Source: Saxidomus purpurata (lineage: Eukaryota > Mollusca > Bivalvia > Venerida > Veneridae). Taken from it: a DNA stretch of 64,000 nucleotides. Position numbers and translations under genes: made by a program. The stretch covers positions 35,380,997 to 35,444,996 of the forward strand of contig JAFMSR010000006.1 of assembly GCA_022818135.1 (NCBI GenBank). Direction: 5' to 3'. Shown in pieces: positions 46,186 through 58,959 of this stretch (position 1 is its first letter; the number at the start of each line of letters is the position of its first letter). Below the pieces are notes generated by a model. The model was not told the DNA's origin, searched no databases, and saw only the letters and a list, made by a program, of their open reading frames with translations.

Positions 46186-48195
46186 TTTAAAAGCATTTAT
46201 TAACAAATCCAAAAGATGCATATATTTACGAAAACAAACAGAAATCCACTTACGAAGTATTTTCAAGGGAGACGTGCTTCATCTAATTAAGTTAGATATA
46301 ATTTTGAAATTTCTAAATGAAGTGTTTATGTTATTTAAAAAAAGCCTAACAGGATCGATGTAAAGTGTGTGTTTGTGTGTACATGCTTTGGCGTGTGTGA
46401 GTGTGTGGGTTTATTTTTGTCTTTTAGGGGGTGGCGGGAGGGGCAGGTTCGGGGGGGGGGGGGGGTGTTATGGTTATCATTAAGCACTACACTTCCTCTA
46501 ATTGTCAATGACCTGAATAAATACACGAATTTTTTCCTTTTAGATTTTTTTTTCAGTTATGATCAAAACTAAAAAGTTATGAAAGATAGTAACTCACAAA
46601 ATTATCAACCTAGAGTTATGGTTCTTTAGCACTGCACTGTAATTAATGAAGTATAAATTAACTTGGGCCAATACGACCACCCTCGGACAAATAACAAGGC
46701 CAATGTGAAATCACTTGATTAATAAAATTATATTATGTTCCAGCAATATTGTCCAGGCGTGTAAAAGTGTGAATTAAAAGCTGACGGTAATATGTCATAT
46801 TCGTTTAACTTACTTATCTTTTTTAAAGGCATATGCATAAGTTGTAAGGTCTAAAGTATATTTTAGTTCAAATTGGTTTTATTAAATATTCCGACATTTT
46901 TGTGTTCAATATTTCATCAATGTCGTTATTTGGAGTAGCGCTTTATTCTAAGGGAAATAACTACGTTACAGGAAAAAGAAATATTGTACATACTTGCTCC
47001 CCTTGTTACAATATGTTTGAAACTAGCAAACAAAGTTTACGACTTTCAACATTTAAGTACGGTCGATAACGCATGTGTCATAATAAATTTTAGTATTATA
47101 TATTTCATATTCTATAAAATAGTTCAGCGCTCATGGATCTTTCCAATGATTATAAACACATATACTATATATATATATACAAAATAAACCTCCGCTAAGT
47201 TTGCTTGGACATTGCTGGATGAAAACAAAACGGTGGAATCATTGTTATATATGCGTCTAAAGAGTGTTCCATGATGCATCGTTTAGTGTAAAAATGATGG
47301 CGAAAGTTTAACAGAATAAGGAGGAAATTTTGACCAAGTGAGGTATGGACCAGAAACAAAAATAACACTTAATAACGGGTATGACCACTTCTTGGGTTGA
47401 TCACTGCAGTGTATCACCGGCGCATAGAATTGACTAAAGTGTTGATTTCTGCCTGTGGACTATTGTGTTACACCATTAGACTGGGTATAATTAAGTCAAT
47501 GGCGAGACCAATAATGAGGTTCGAAAGGAAAACCATAGCCATCTTGGGTGTCTGGTATCTTTCTTTTTTAACAAGACTAACTTGTATCGTTGTCACTAAA
47601 CATTCTAGATAATCATTGAAGAGTGTTCCAGTTAGACCCTAAGATTTTATTCTCACATGACAAAAGCATTCAGTTGACACCTTTCTTTCACATTCGTTGT
47701 ACTTTTGAATTGGTTCGATGTAACATGTATGTTGTCATTTGTATACGATGTAATACGTACAAGCACAACGAAAACGCTACGACTGTATCAAAACACTTTC
47801 TTCTTTCACATTAAAAAAATTTAAATGGCGCAATTCCATTTAAAAATAAAAACATAAGTTAATGTTAACTTCAATCTGTTGATATTTTGAAATTTATTTA
47901 CTGTTTGAAATGTTACAAAATTATGTTATATATACTGTAGTAAAAGTGTGGAAGTTACAGATAAGTTGACTTATTAACCAGTTTGGAAATCCCCATCGGG
48001 GAGGCTTGACAGGTTACTTAAGTTAGTTTCCCGATTTTGTCTGAAATCGGGAGTTTCCTTTGCGATGCGTGTATGTGGTCGCACGGTCGCATAAGTGTCC
48101 CATTAAAACAAAACTATTTCTAAAACAATGATTTGTATTCATTTATATTTAAAGAAGTATCCCCCCTTTTTCACAACGCCATATTTATTTTTAAA
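46186..48195. other. Gene-free stretch
   Basis: A GT-rich run and 15 consecutive G (46451-46465) lie near 46360-46470, and a TA run near 47166. At 47985-48110 a repeat fragment contains the hairpin CCCGAT...ATCGGG, with similarity in character to 51285-51350. No exon was recognised. Confidence 0.45.
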
Positions 48196-48199
48196 GACT

Positions 48200-49352
48200 T
48201 TTGCTGAGTGAGCATTGTAGAGTGGGTACTGTTCTGTGAGCACTACTCACACTTCTCGTGGTGAGTGTTGTTCAGTGAGCACTATCGCGGTGAGCATTTT
48301 TCAGTGATCACTTCTCATGGTGAGCATTGTTCAGTGATCACTTTTCATGGTGAGTATTGTTCAGTGAGCACTTCTCATGGTGAGTATTGTTCAGTGAGCA
48401 CTTCTCATGGTGAGCATTGTTCAGTGATCACTTCTCATGGTGAGCATTGTTCAGTGAACACTTCTCATGGTGAGCATTGTTCAGTGATCACTTCTCATGG
48501 TGAGTGTTGTTCAGTGAGCACTTCTCATGGTGAACATTGTTCAGTGATCACTTCTCATGATGAGCATTGCTCAGTGATCACTTCTCATGGTGAGTGTTGT
48601 TCAGTGAGCACTCCTCATGGTGAGCATTGTTCAGTGATCACTTCTCATGGTGAGCATTGTTAAGTGAGCACTACTCACACTGAGTGTTGTTCAGTGAGCA
48701 CTTCTTATGGTCAGCATTGTTCAGTGAGCACTTATCACAATGACTACTGTTAAGTGAGCACTTTTCATGGTGAACATTGTTCAGTGATCACTTCATATGG
48801 TGAACATTATTCAGTGAGCACTACTCACAGTGAGCGTTATTCAGTGAGCACAACTCATAATGAGTACTGTTCTGTGAGCACTTTTCATGGCGAGCATTGT
48901 TCAGTGAGCATTGTTCAGTTCAGTGAGCACTTCTCGCAGTGAGCGTTGTTCAGTGAGCACTACTCACAATGACTACTGTTAAGTGAGAACTTCCCATGTT
49001 TAGCATTGTTCAGTGAGCACGTCTCACAGTGAGCATTGTTCGGTGAGCGCGCTATTGGCTGTGAGCATTGTTTAGTGATCACTGTTCAGTGAGCAGTTCT
49101 CCCGTAGAGCACTGTTTAGTGAGCACTTCTCGTGGTGAGTGTTATTTAGTTAGCACTTCACACGATGAGTGTTATTCAGTGAGCACTTCTCGCATTGAAA
49201 TTGCTAAGTAAGCACTTCTCACAGTGAACATTGTTCAGTGAGCACTTCTCACCGTGAGTATTATTCACTGGACACTGTTCAGAGAGCGCTTATCAAGGTG
49301 AGTAAATGTTCAGTTAGAACTTCTCCCAGTGAACATTATTCAGTGAGCACTT
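48200..49352 (+). repeat. 30-bp minisatellite, about 38 units
   Basis: The unit is close to TCAGTGAGCACTTCTCATGG followed by TGAGCATTGT. From 48301 to 48900 twenty units run without a change of register, giving an open frame of 132 codons with a decapeptide period (HGEHCSVITS). After 48900 the register slips and the units decay. The frame is open because 30 is divisible by three and the unit lacks a stop in that frame. There is no splice or promoter context, so I call it satellite DNA and not a gene. Confidence 0.9.
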
Positions 49353-51975
49353 TTGAGATATTTTGGAACTTCAAATCATATCATAATTTTGCATGGCAAA
49401 TATGAGATACATTGCATTTTGTCACTGTGAATTATATAACTTTTGCATGACGAAAACTTCGCGATTTGTGAGCAGACAAACTTATTCGCTAATATTAATT
49501 CACGAAAGGATATTTCTCTTATAGTATTTCTATTTGAAATGAATATTCCGCGAGATTTTCCAATTAGTGAAGTGAGAAAATCGCGAAATTTATATGTAGG
49601 ATGTACTCGTCTTTTGAGAAAATTATATGTTTTAAGACTTATATTGAAATTACATATTGGTCGTATTGAGCGAGCGACGAAAGTTATGGCATTTTAAAGC
49701 CATTTTTGGCCTTTTTTGCGATAACAAACAGGTACTCTTGTGGCTCCCCCCTCCCCCACCCTTTCATTGTTTATCGCATTTCGGGACGTTTAAGTTTTCA
49801 ATCTTTGCTTGTGATGAATACGCACGTGCGTATTGTGCGTAACGGCAGCTAAGCCAGAATCTTATCGAAGGAGTCTAATAAATATGTCTTCCTTGTTCCT
49901 TGGTGCACAAACAATGTCAAATTAAGCAGGGTTTTGTCGGACTTATTCTCATTGGTGGTTGATGAAATGTGAGCAAGATCTTATGGGCGTACACATGAAA
50001 TTTTATTTCGAACTGTACAAAAAAAGCTAAATATAAGTTTTTACCCGTCATATGTGATTTGGATTAGCGAAGAAACGAAGGCGCTGTATAGTGCAAACGT
50101 AGTGTGTCATTAACCTAGCGTACAACAAAGGTTGCTCGTAATATCCCTGTATACAAAAGTGTTATTAGACAATCGAAAAAAGTTTTGAGAAACTAGGGAC
50201 ATTTGCTAGAATGCATGTAAACAAACTATATAATTATGTGGACGGCATCCGTTAAACGACGGAATTTAACAATGATGAGGAAATTTTGATATCCCTAAAT
50301 TTAAGACATATTTAATATTTTAAAGACATCGTTCTAAACTCAAACATACTCTTTATCTCTATCTGGATTCGGTTATATGCTGGTTTGTCGTGTAGATATG
50401 CCACATAGATGGAACCTCATTATGTTAGTTATGATAAATAAACCCTTTCTATATGTTCCTCTTGTTTACATGGCGTGCTAGCATTAATTTTTCACCATTT
50501 GTGTACAACATCTAGGATAATTCAATAGATTTGCGAGATTAATACAGAATAATGATAAAAAACTTTGGTTAATTAACAAGAAAAGATGTTGACCTTTTAG
50601 GTGGTGGCCTAGAATGATATGGATTGTAAACGTACAGGGCAATAACTGCAAGCTGTCACTGGCAATGTACATTCTGTAATAGGAAGGACTGGCTTAAACG
50701 ATGATCTCATTCCTGATTCAGAATAAAGTATATACTTTTAAAGCGTTTCCCCTTTACAAGTGGCACCCATTTCTGACTAATGATACATCTATTTGGTATG
50801 AATACCAGTCTTTCCGAACGGTTTTAAGCAGTGTCTGACATTCGGTCAGCTGACCATTACGATTTTGTGCCAGACCGAACAACATATATTATGATATAAA
50901 AGACCATAATGTTTGTACTTTGTGCCTGAATTTTTGCCAGACAGTTGCAGAAAGGGCTTGGTTCACTTAGGATCGTTTTTGGTCAATTCCCATGATAAAA
51001 TAATATTGACAGAGACTGTAGTGTAACCTTTTTTCACGAATAATGTAGAATGAATCGAACGTTTACATTTAAAAATGAAAGAAAATGAGTTAGAAAATGG
51101 AACATAAAACTGACGAATCCACGTTTTGGTGTTATTATGGTTCCAAGACTTCGGAAATGGTATTGCACTGTTACTCACGTATTCAATATATTTTAATGAT
51201 TCCCTCGGATATGAGATTCAAATGCTGTGGTGCAGTTTTTATGTGAAAAAAGTTATATATTTTTTTCTCTGAAACTTGTTTTCAGAGTTATCCCCCACAC
51301 AGGGATATGGGGGTTTTGGCATTGCATGGCCGTCCGCAGCTGTAACTAGATAACTGTTTCATGGAATTTCACGAAACTTAATATTAGTATCTATCAGCAT
51401 CGTGTTCATCTACTTCTACAGCATTTTAAGTGCGAAAGATATTTTCTCATTTGTCGTTTTCAGTGATTGCCTCATTTGGCGTGGGATATGCATTCACTGA
51501 ATTTGCTTGTTGGTGTTATATTTGTGACGTACCGAATTACATGTCATTTACAATAGAACGTGTCATGCTGACTTGACGCCAACAATTTTTTGCCCCGGTC
51601 ATATTCAACAACATGTGTCATTCGGAAAAGGTGGAAGGTTAATATATGGGGTCGTATATTCAGCGTCGCTTGTGTAATGTGCCAGATCACATTTTATACA
51701 TACATGTAGAATACATTTTGGCAAGAAGTTCTGCACTGTCAGCAAAAAGTGTCAAGCACTTACTTACGTCATGAATTGGTGCTGCAACTTGCATAAAAAG
51801 AACCGGGAATGAAATTGAAATATCTAAACAAACTAGATATTTCTTTTGTTAATTGAGAACTAAACTTCATTGATAATATATACAGACACTCAATATCTTA
51901 TCTCGTGAAGTAAGAATATTTTTACCTAATTCGTTTCTTTCCAGGAGATCAGTAACAAAACACGGTCATCGGTAT
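49353..51975. other. Gene-free stretch
   Basis: AT-rich sequence with TTCGCGA-like motifs at about 49455-49590 and a repeat fragment at 51285-51350. No exon was recognised on either strand. Confidence 0.45.
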
Positions 51976-52640
51976 TTAGCTCACCTGGCACAAAGTGTCA
52001 GGGTAAGCTATTAGGGCCACCCAGTGTCCGTCGTACGTCACCCGTCCGTCCGTCTGCCAACCATTTTCATTCAAGCGGCATCTCCTCTGAAACATGGACA
52101 ATGCGATGAAACTTGGCGGGGGTGTTCCTTCCATAAGCCAGTCCAACCATTCCATTCCATGCTATAGCAAAGAAGCATCTTTGGAATCTTCTCTGAAACC
52201 ACAAGGCATAGAGCTTAAATATTTTGCATTTAAAAATGTCCTCATCAAAATTGTTAAAATCATGACCCCTGGGTCAAAATAATCACTTAATTTCACGTAG
52301 GCTTATATACGGAGAACTTTAAAAAAAATCTTCTTGTCTAAGGCCTAGATATTTAAAATGTGCTTATGTGTGAACCCCTACGAATTTGTTAAAATCGACC
52401 CCTGGGTCAAAATAATCCTTAATTTCACGTAGGCTTATATACGGAGAACTTTTAAAAAATCTTCTTGTCTAAGGCCTAGATATTAAAATGTAGCATTATG
52501 TAGTGAACCTCTACGAATTTGTTCAAATCGTGACCCCATGTCAAAATTGACCCTTCTTGTGATGCGATTGTTGACCTTGTATTCATGATAGTCAATTTTA
52601 GCCAGGTGAGAGCTATAGGGCATATTGGCTCTCTTCTTTT
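51976..52640 (+). repeat. Dispersed repeat (AGCTCACCTGGCAC type), most complete copy
   Basis: It opens TTTAGCTCACCTGGCACAAA, passes through a GTCCGTCGTACGTCACCCG segment and internal duplicated units (TTAATTTCACGTAGGCTTAT occurs at about 52290 and 52422), and closes with GATTGTTGACCTTG and GCCAGGTGAGAGC. The inverted AGCTCACCTGG / CCAGGTGAG ends give its boundaries. The copies at 34412 and 43998 are shorter. Non-coding. Confidence 0.75.
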
Positions 52641-53057
52641 AAATAAGACATACAAAAAGCATGACATTAAAAGGCTGTCTAGCTAATGGCTTTAAGCATT
52701 TCAGGTCACTCGACTACAGATAAAAAGATAAACATTTCATGTCACTGTTCACGCGTTCAGTGAATCACGTTTCTCAGCAAATTGTCATCGATAAAGATGC
52801 ATAGCGTAAAACTAGCAATTTGTATATAAAGCATTTCATAAATCCATACATGTACACAGTATTTATCCAAAAATGTCTTTTGTGTACAAAACACTTATAT
52901 AGCAACTGCGAGCCACCCCAAGCACCCCCCCCCCCCCAAAAAAAAACCCAGCTGTAAATGAACTACCATAATTATATCTTATTTCGCTAATTTTCCCGGA
53001 CATTTTTTTAGCTAAAACTTTGGGTCTTAGTGACGATTCTTTCAATCAATTACTTAC

Positions 53058-53253
53058 ATTTTTCAATTTGTTTAATGTTACACTTGGTATTAATGTTTGT
53101 CTTGGCTGCCACTCCCGTGTCACATCCTGCTTTAGCTTTCTTTTCATTAGCGAGCTCTTCTCCCACATGTAGTTCATCATCAATACTTATTTCACTCACT
53201 ATAGGAATAAGATGAGTCTGATGGAATGCAGGTATATCCAGTATCCTGTTCAT
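53058..53253 (-). CDS. Candidate first coding exon, unidentified minus-strand gene
   Basis: From the ATG at 53253-53251 (context GACATGA) a frame runs 65 codons and ends exactly at a consensus donor, T followed by GTAAGT (53057-53052). The peptide includes ISIDDELHVGEELANEKKAK, a charged, acidic-then-basic stretch of coding character. Overlapping it, another frame (53283-53200) reads VIVVMCRKRHEQDTGY and ends at a GTGAGT donor, so the true frame is unclear. A further open block lies upstream at about 53507-53420 (LEFAGTTDILIFLAEIASRL). No family was recognised. Confidence 0.3.
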
Positions 53254-53794
53254 GTCTCTTTCGACACATCACTACTATCACATCTGTAGTTCAGTTTGGT
53301 ACAGTTAGCTGGCCCCAGACCGAGATCATATCATATAGTTTTATTCATATCATTTACTATTTGGAAACTCCGGAGAAATCACCCCTTTTTTCGTCAAGTC
53401 GTGAAGCAATTTCGGCTAAAAATATCAATATGTCCGTTGTGCCCGCAAACTCGAGGTTACGCTGTACAGATAAAGATATCACAAACCAATTACCCTTTTT
53501 CTGTAGCCCTTCTGTCCGCTATCTTTTCATTAAATTGTGAAGGAAACCTGTTGCCCAGGTTGGTTGAATAGCATGTTTTGAAAATGTTGATAAGCCTTTT
53601 AGCCCGTTAAGTGTGTTCACAATAACGTAATTGAACGTTGATTGGGATCGATGTATATCGAGATAACTGGCAAGATGTGCTCATGAGTTTTTTGCATATT
53701 ACTCACAACTGTCAGTTTAAATGTCATATTTTATCGTCTTACTCATTATGTAGCTTGATGCATGTTGTCACTCTTCAATGACGTAAAACGAAAT

Positions 53795-53860
53795 GATTAG
53801 CGAGTGGTTAAATCTGGATTACCAATGCTGAGGTCCCTGGTTCGAGGCTCAGTCCGGGGC
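53795..53860 (+). mobile_element. tRNA-like SINE relic, plus strand
   Basis: Box A-like TTAGCGAGTGG (53797-53807) and box B-like GGTTCGAGGCT (53839-53849) are spaced as in a tRNA. No terminal stem or tail is evident. This is a decayed SINE head. Confidence 0.5.
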
Positions 53861-54009
53861 ACTGAAAATTCAGAAACGCTGTTCACTCATCTAGAGTTTA
53901 ATTGTTTAGAAACGCAGAGGTAGTCTCGCGTGTATTATACCTTATGAAAAGCGACTTCACAATGAAAATCTCCTCGCATTAAAGTTTTTCCTTAAAGAAT
54001 TTTCCGCAG

Positions 54010-54905
54010 ACAAGTTCGCTACCTCAAGTAAAACAATCATCAGACAAGTGCACTTCTCAAGAAAACTCTCTCGTCAAGAAATAGAATTACTCTAAGACAA
54101 CAGCATTACCTCAACTGAACTCCCTTTAAGAGCGTTACCTCAAAAGAACTGTCAACAGGCAAAACTTATTTCTCAAAAGAACTATTATCGGACAAAAAAA
54201 TACCTAAAATTGTGCAGTACCCAGATAAAACATCTACCTCACGACGTTCATCAGGCAAGAGCTCAACCTAGAACGTTCATCAAACAAGAGCTCAACCTAG
54301 AATGTTCATCAAACAAGAGCACAACCTCAAGAGAACGTTCATAATGAGAGTGCATAACCGCAAGGGAACGTTCACAGCCTCAAGAACACTTTCATCAGAG
54401 AACCTCACTGCATCTAGAGAATGCCCGTCACAACCTCAATAGCACGTTCATTTGGAGTTTCTATATTTATTAAGCAAATATTAAAAAAAAATATTAGAGA
54501 GAAATTGCATCAGACAAGAGCACTAACCTGAGAGAACATCCATCAGATAAAAGCTTAACCTCAAGGGAATGTTCATGAATCAAGACCTTAATCTCAAGAA
54601 AACGTTTTTGGGACAAGAGCACCACGAGCACAATCGCTAGAGAACATTTATCAGGCAAATGTTTAACCTTGAGAGAACGTCCATCTGGCAAAATCACTGA
54701 CCTAAAAGACCGTTCTTCAGACAAGAGCTTAACATCAAGAGAATGTTCATGAAGCAAGACCTTATAATCTCAAGAGAACGTTTATCAGGCATGATGTCAA
54801 GTTCTAGAAACTAACATGCATCAGGCAAATGTTAAAACTAGAGAGAAAAGAACACAGCCTCATGAAAAACGCTCACCAAGTAGCACATCTTCAACAGAAC
54901 GTCCG
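54010..54905. repeat. Degenerate 29-36 bp minisatellite
   Basis: Many imperfect copies of a unit like GAGAACGTTCATCAGGCAAG followed by AGCTTAACCTCAA occur across about 900 bp. The best-matching adjacent copies are at 54240-54330. A short poly-A stretch near 54480 interrupts it. The 87-codon minus-strand frame through it (repeated VKLLS-type peptide) is a by-product of repetition. Confidence 0.75.
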
Positions 54906-57735
54906 CCGCGATCAAACCACACTCCCAAAAAACTTGGTGTTAGTTTACATCAAACAAACATGCAACTAACTTTTTGCAAGCGTTATAAGCAGCTGTTATA
55001 TAATCAATATTTCATATAGTTGTATATTACCTAGTATGTTTAATACATTTTTCCTACAGGCACAGACGAAGGACGCGTGATTAATATTGATATGGAATTA
55101 ACACTGAATTACTTCATTAGGAAAACAATAGCTGACCAGAAAAGGATTTCGTGCTAGGTAAAGATCACACTCTTAATCTCTTTTCATTGCATTTAGATCT
55201 AATAATATTTTATTTCATCTTTTCTACAAAGGAAAAATCAACGTAAACATAAATCATTGAAAAAAGCGCCGGTAAAAAATATTCAAATTGGATGAAGCAT
55301 CCTGCTGTAACACCAAAACCAAATCTGGCCTTCACGTTTTGCTTATATGGTACAAAGAACAAAATTATGTATTGTTTACTATGAAACGCCGCAGCTGCCT
55401 TCTGATAGAATTTATCTGTATGTTTTGTAGCAATAACATTATATTCTGTGCATTTCTCAAGTCGTTCCATAGTCTACACTCCTACTGTATACTATGACCA
55501 TCGTTATTTAGTTGAATCGGTTAGGCGCCTGATACCAAAATTAACACGTGTGTTGTCTGTCGACAGGGGAAAAAAGCATAATAACGGAAAACTAAAGCGA
55601 AAATGGTTCATATCTGTTGCTGTATTCAGTATATGAAACGTTGCTGAATTTCCATAGCTAATGTTCAAGATAAGACACGGACAAATAAAATGATTCTTAA
55701 AGGGAGATAATTCACAAATTTCTTATAACGTAGAGTTATTCAAGTTTCATCTGCTTTCCTATGTTCAAATGTTAATCACATGATTACGATTATATTAGTT
55801 TTAATTGTAACTAGGAAACTCAAAATAAAGGAAATAATTCGATATTAGTGTAGTACATGTAATTTACTTTTTTTAAAGTGAAACTATCATTCTTGTATAT
55901 TCAATTTTCGCCAAATATTCTCAAAGTATAAAGTTTAGAATGTCTCAAGTAGCGAAATGAGATACTGGCAAAATAAGGAAATAAGAAAATGAAATCAGTC
56001 AGACTCGATAAATCTGGTGTAATAAATGTAGTAAACTGTCTTGTGTTAGCCCTTCTCCTTATTTCTATATATCTGCGTTCATTTTTTATGGGGGAGACAG
56101 TGCTTACAGGCCATAAAATGAATAAAGCATAAATCGCGGACGGACCGACATATGTAAATAAATGACCTAGATCGATATTAAAAACACATGAAACATGTGA
56201 CCTCATATTCTGCTTTATCATATTGGGAATATGCGAGGTTTTAAGACCGATAACCACAGGTTCAACAAATAGCTACTGTATTAAAAGTAATTCCACAGTG
56301 ACCTCCCTTTAATTGGGAACGCCATTTGCAAGAACGTGATTATTTATTTAAATTAATAAAAGGCTGGTGATGAAATTAATAGAGAAAACTAATCGTTTGT
56401 GATGTATATTCGGTCTAGAACTTGATTATTACAACATATATTGAAGGTAGTAAGTGGCTGGGTAACTATACTACTGAGATAGGCAGGTTTGTTCTTCATT
56501 TTAAAGTTCAAAATTGAAAATGACGCCGACCTCGCTAATGTATTTTCTGCGGTTTGACTCGTTTTTTTTATCTGATATTTTTATAGTTGTCAAACGTTAG
56601 AGACATTGAATAAAGCGTCCAACTTAAAAATATCTCGCTGGCTTAAGAAAGTCAAATGTGCTGTTGAATTGTTCTTAAAAGGAAAATTAAGACCAACTTT
56701 TTTGCATGTTTTTCCCTGAAACATGTAGATATAATGGTGTTATAAGATCAGAATTTCAGAAAAAAGAGAGAAAGTTTGTCAAGCTTCCCAAGCTATTCAA
56801 ACCAACCAGAGAACTTGAAGTGATGTGATTGTTTTTGGACACCAAACCCTCTTCAACACTATAATTTGTGTGATTCACACACTGATTTCAAAATTAAAAA
56901 GAAGTTTATCAAATATTGAAGCTGTTTTGCTAATATATTCCAGGGGATGCAAATAGCCTGTAGACAATTGAATTTTCTGGGTCAGAGAAAAACTCTGATG
57001 ATGTAATGTAGATCTACCTGGTACAAAAAATGAGATCAGTACGACTTTTCTAAAGTGAAATTTTGATTTTAATTCTCTGTATCTGTGATAAATGTAAAAA
57101 CTTGTAAACAAATGCATTCTAGCATTAATTAACATTTGAATTATCCATTAAAATCTCTATGTCACAGTGGCACTTAGATATAGATGTATACATTTTGATC
57201 TGGTGTATACATTAAATAGAGGACTGTACTTAAATTGTGTTTAAATATTAGAGATCTACTACCAAGAAGTCTGTGTCTATTTGCCCTAATATTGCCGTCA
57301 TGCAAGATGTTAGACACCTATTATTAATAGATGTTTAAAAGTGACCATTTTTAGCAGTCTGGTTACATTTAGACCAGCCCCTGGCCATAGACGATGGGAT
57401 GGGACCATTAAAAACATTTAGTCAAAACAAAGCAGGTGTCAGAAAATTGCCTCTTACCTCAAGACCTGATCAAGTAACCTCTGATTACAGATGAATGTTA
57501 AATGTTAATGTACAGGTGAACCATATAATAAATTAATTATAGCAAACAAACCATGAAGATTTAGAAAAAGATTTTCAGTAAGTAAAATAAAATATACTAG
57601 TATGGTGAAATTTTGCTGTTTGTATAATATTCCTTAGATTATGAATTTTGAGGGTACAGGCTTGATCACCACACAGAGGCAGTTTATAATTACAAACCAG
57701 AAAAAAATAACAATTATTTTATATGAATTTTAATT
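54906..57735. other. Gene-free stretch
   Basis: A 118-codon minus-strand ORF at 55901-56257 has no recognisable domain or splice context. AAAGGGAGATAATT at 55699 marks a probable dispersed repeat. Nothing else was recognised. Confidence 0.4.
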
Positions 57736-57737
57736 AG

Positions 57738-57985
57738 TTCAATCACGAAGAAAGATTCTGTAGCTTATAGAATAACTCTTGAACACACATTCCAGATGTC
57801 ATCACGCTTTCGAGACAGAGGCAGCTAGTTTTTCATTGCTGCTATCCATTTACAATAAGGTGGACTTAAGCATTAGTGTCTCTGTCCAAAGAGCACACCT
57901 CATGCTGTGGCTGGGATTTGAACCTGGGACCTGCCGTTCTGGAGGCAAACATCCAAACCACTGAGCTGTCATTTAGGCCCACTGA
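57738..57985 (-). mobile_element. tRNA-derived SINE, minus strand
   Basis: The tRNA head lies at the right end. On the minus strand it has box A CAGCTCAGTGG (57958-57968) and a consensus box B GGTTCAAATCC (57914-57924). The body reaches a tail region (CACGAAGAAAGATTCTGTAG, 57746-57765) that is shared with the SINE at 61860-62040. The two therefore belong to one family. Confidence 0.7.
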
Positions 57986-58749
57986 ATTTGTTGGTTGGTG
58001 GTAAGATTGCTGGTGCTGACAATGAGAGGTCATTCAGTGCTTGATAGATCATCAGTTATGTATATTTGGTCAGTATTATGTTAAAACATTTGATATTTCA
58101 CTATCAGCATTTTGAAATCCTACAAAAGTTAATCAAGTGTGATTGATTATTGACTGATAGAGAAAACAGAGAATGTCGAATTGCCATTGGGAAGGGTGAG
58201 AGATCATTAAGTGTGTTGTTGAATAACTATGTATCAATGTTTTCTTTAATTTGAAAGCTAACACTATATATTCTGTTTAAGTAAGCTTTTAAATAAACTG
58301 GACTGGTTTTCTTTACTTTCATGCATATTGTTTTGTCCAGACTGTAGTCATTTGATATTGGTCCAGACTGGTGTACAAAAGTTCAGAACTTTTGCATTGT
58401 GAAAAGTGAAAACAGTTTTAACTGTCCATTGACTTTAAGTTTAAAGTTGGTTCTGTTCAGTGTATGTATTTATGACATAACATGCACATGTAGTATGATA
58501 TTTTCAGATTGGTTAAGTAAGGGGCCATCACTGCTGATATATATAGGTTAAATGTGTGCAAAGTGGATATTTCTCAGCTCCGTCATCCCTAACTTACAAG
58601 TCTTGCTCATTGACTGACCATGAGACCTAACCAAAGTGAAGTCTTAAGGCAAATATAATATTGAAGAATTTGACAGAGCATGAATGATCTGTGTTCTAAA
58701 CCAATTCAGGTGCAGAATCTTGCCTTTAATAACCAGCTAGTCTGATCAG

Positions 58750-58959
58750 ATGTCAGCAAGCCCACAGGGAACAGACTTTGTAGATTATGCACTTCCAATG
58801 CTGTTGAGAACGAATGCCACTTTTGATTTTACTATGAGCTTTGCAATGAAATGGTTATGTATCTTTGTCTCTATTATCATAGAAAACTATGCTAGAGGGT
58901 TATCAGAAACTTTCATGTTTAATTATACTCATACCTATAGAAAACAGGGAATTTTATGA
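58750..58959 (+). pseudogene. Fragment resembling the ANF-receptor ligand-binding fold (family C receptor / receptor guanylyl cyclase)
   Basis: A 69-codon frame has the spacing pattern of the type I periplasmic-binding fold found in metabotropic glutamate-like receptors and natriuretic-peptide-type guanylyl cyclases. It has a Ser-rich start (MSASPQG), then LLRT, then a tryptophan (KW), then eleven residues to a tyrosine (ENYARGLSETF), then KQGI. In mGluR-type proteins the same landmarks are RT-x(18)-W-x(11)-Y-x(7)-F. Here the RT-W distance is five residues shorter. A TAG precedes the frame and TGA (58957-58959) follows with no in-frame donor, so it is either an exon with an undetected junction or a relic. 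The family call is inference from spacing. Confidence 0.35.

Noticed and set aside
48265..48663. 132-codon ORF of repeated decapeptides
   Set aside because: It is the minisatellite read in its stop-free frame; unit length is a multiple of three and there is no splice or start context. Kept as a repeat.
55901..56257. 118-codon minus-strand ORF
   Set aside because: Hydrophobic and low in structure-specific patterns; no splice context or family resemblance. Expected by chance at this AT content and length.
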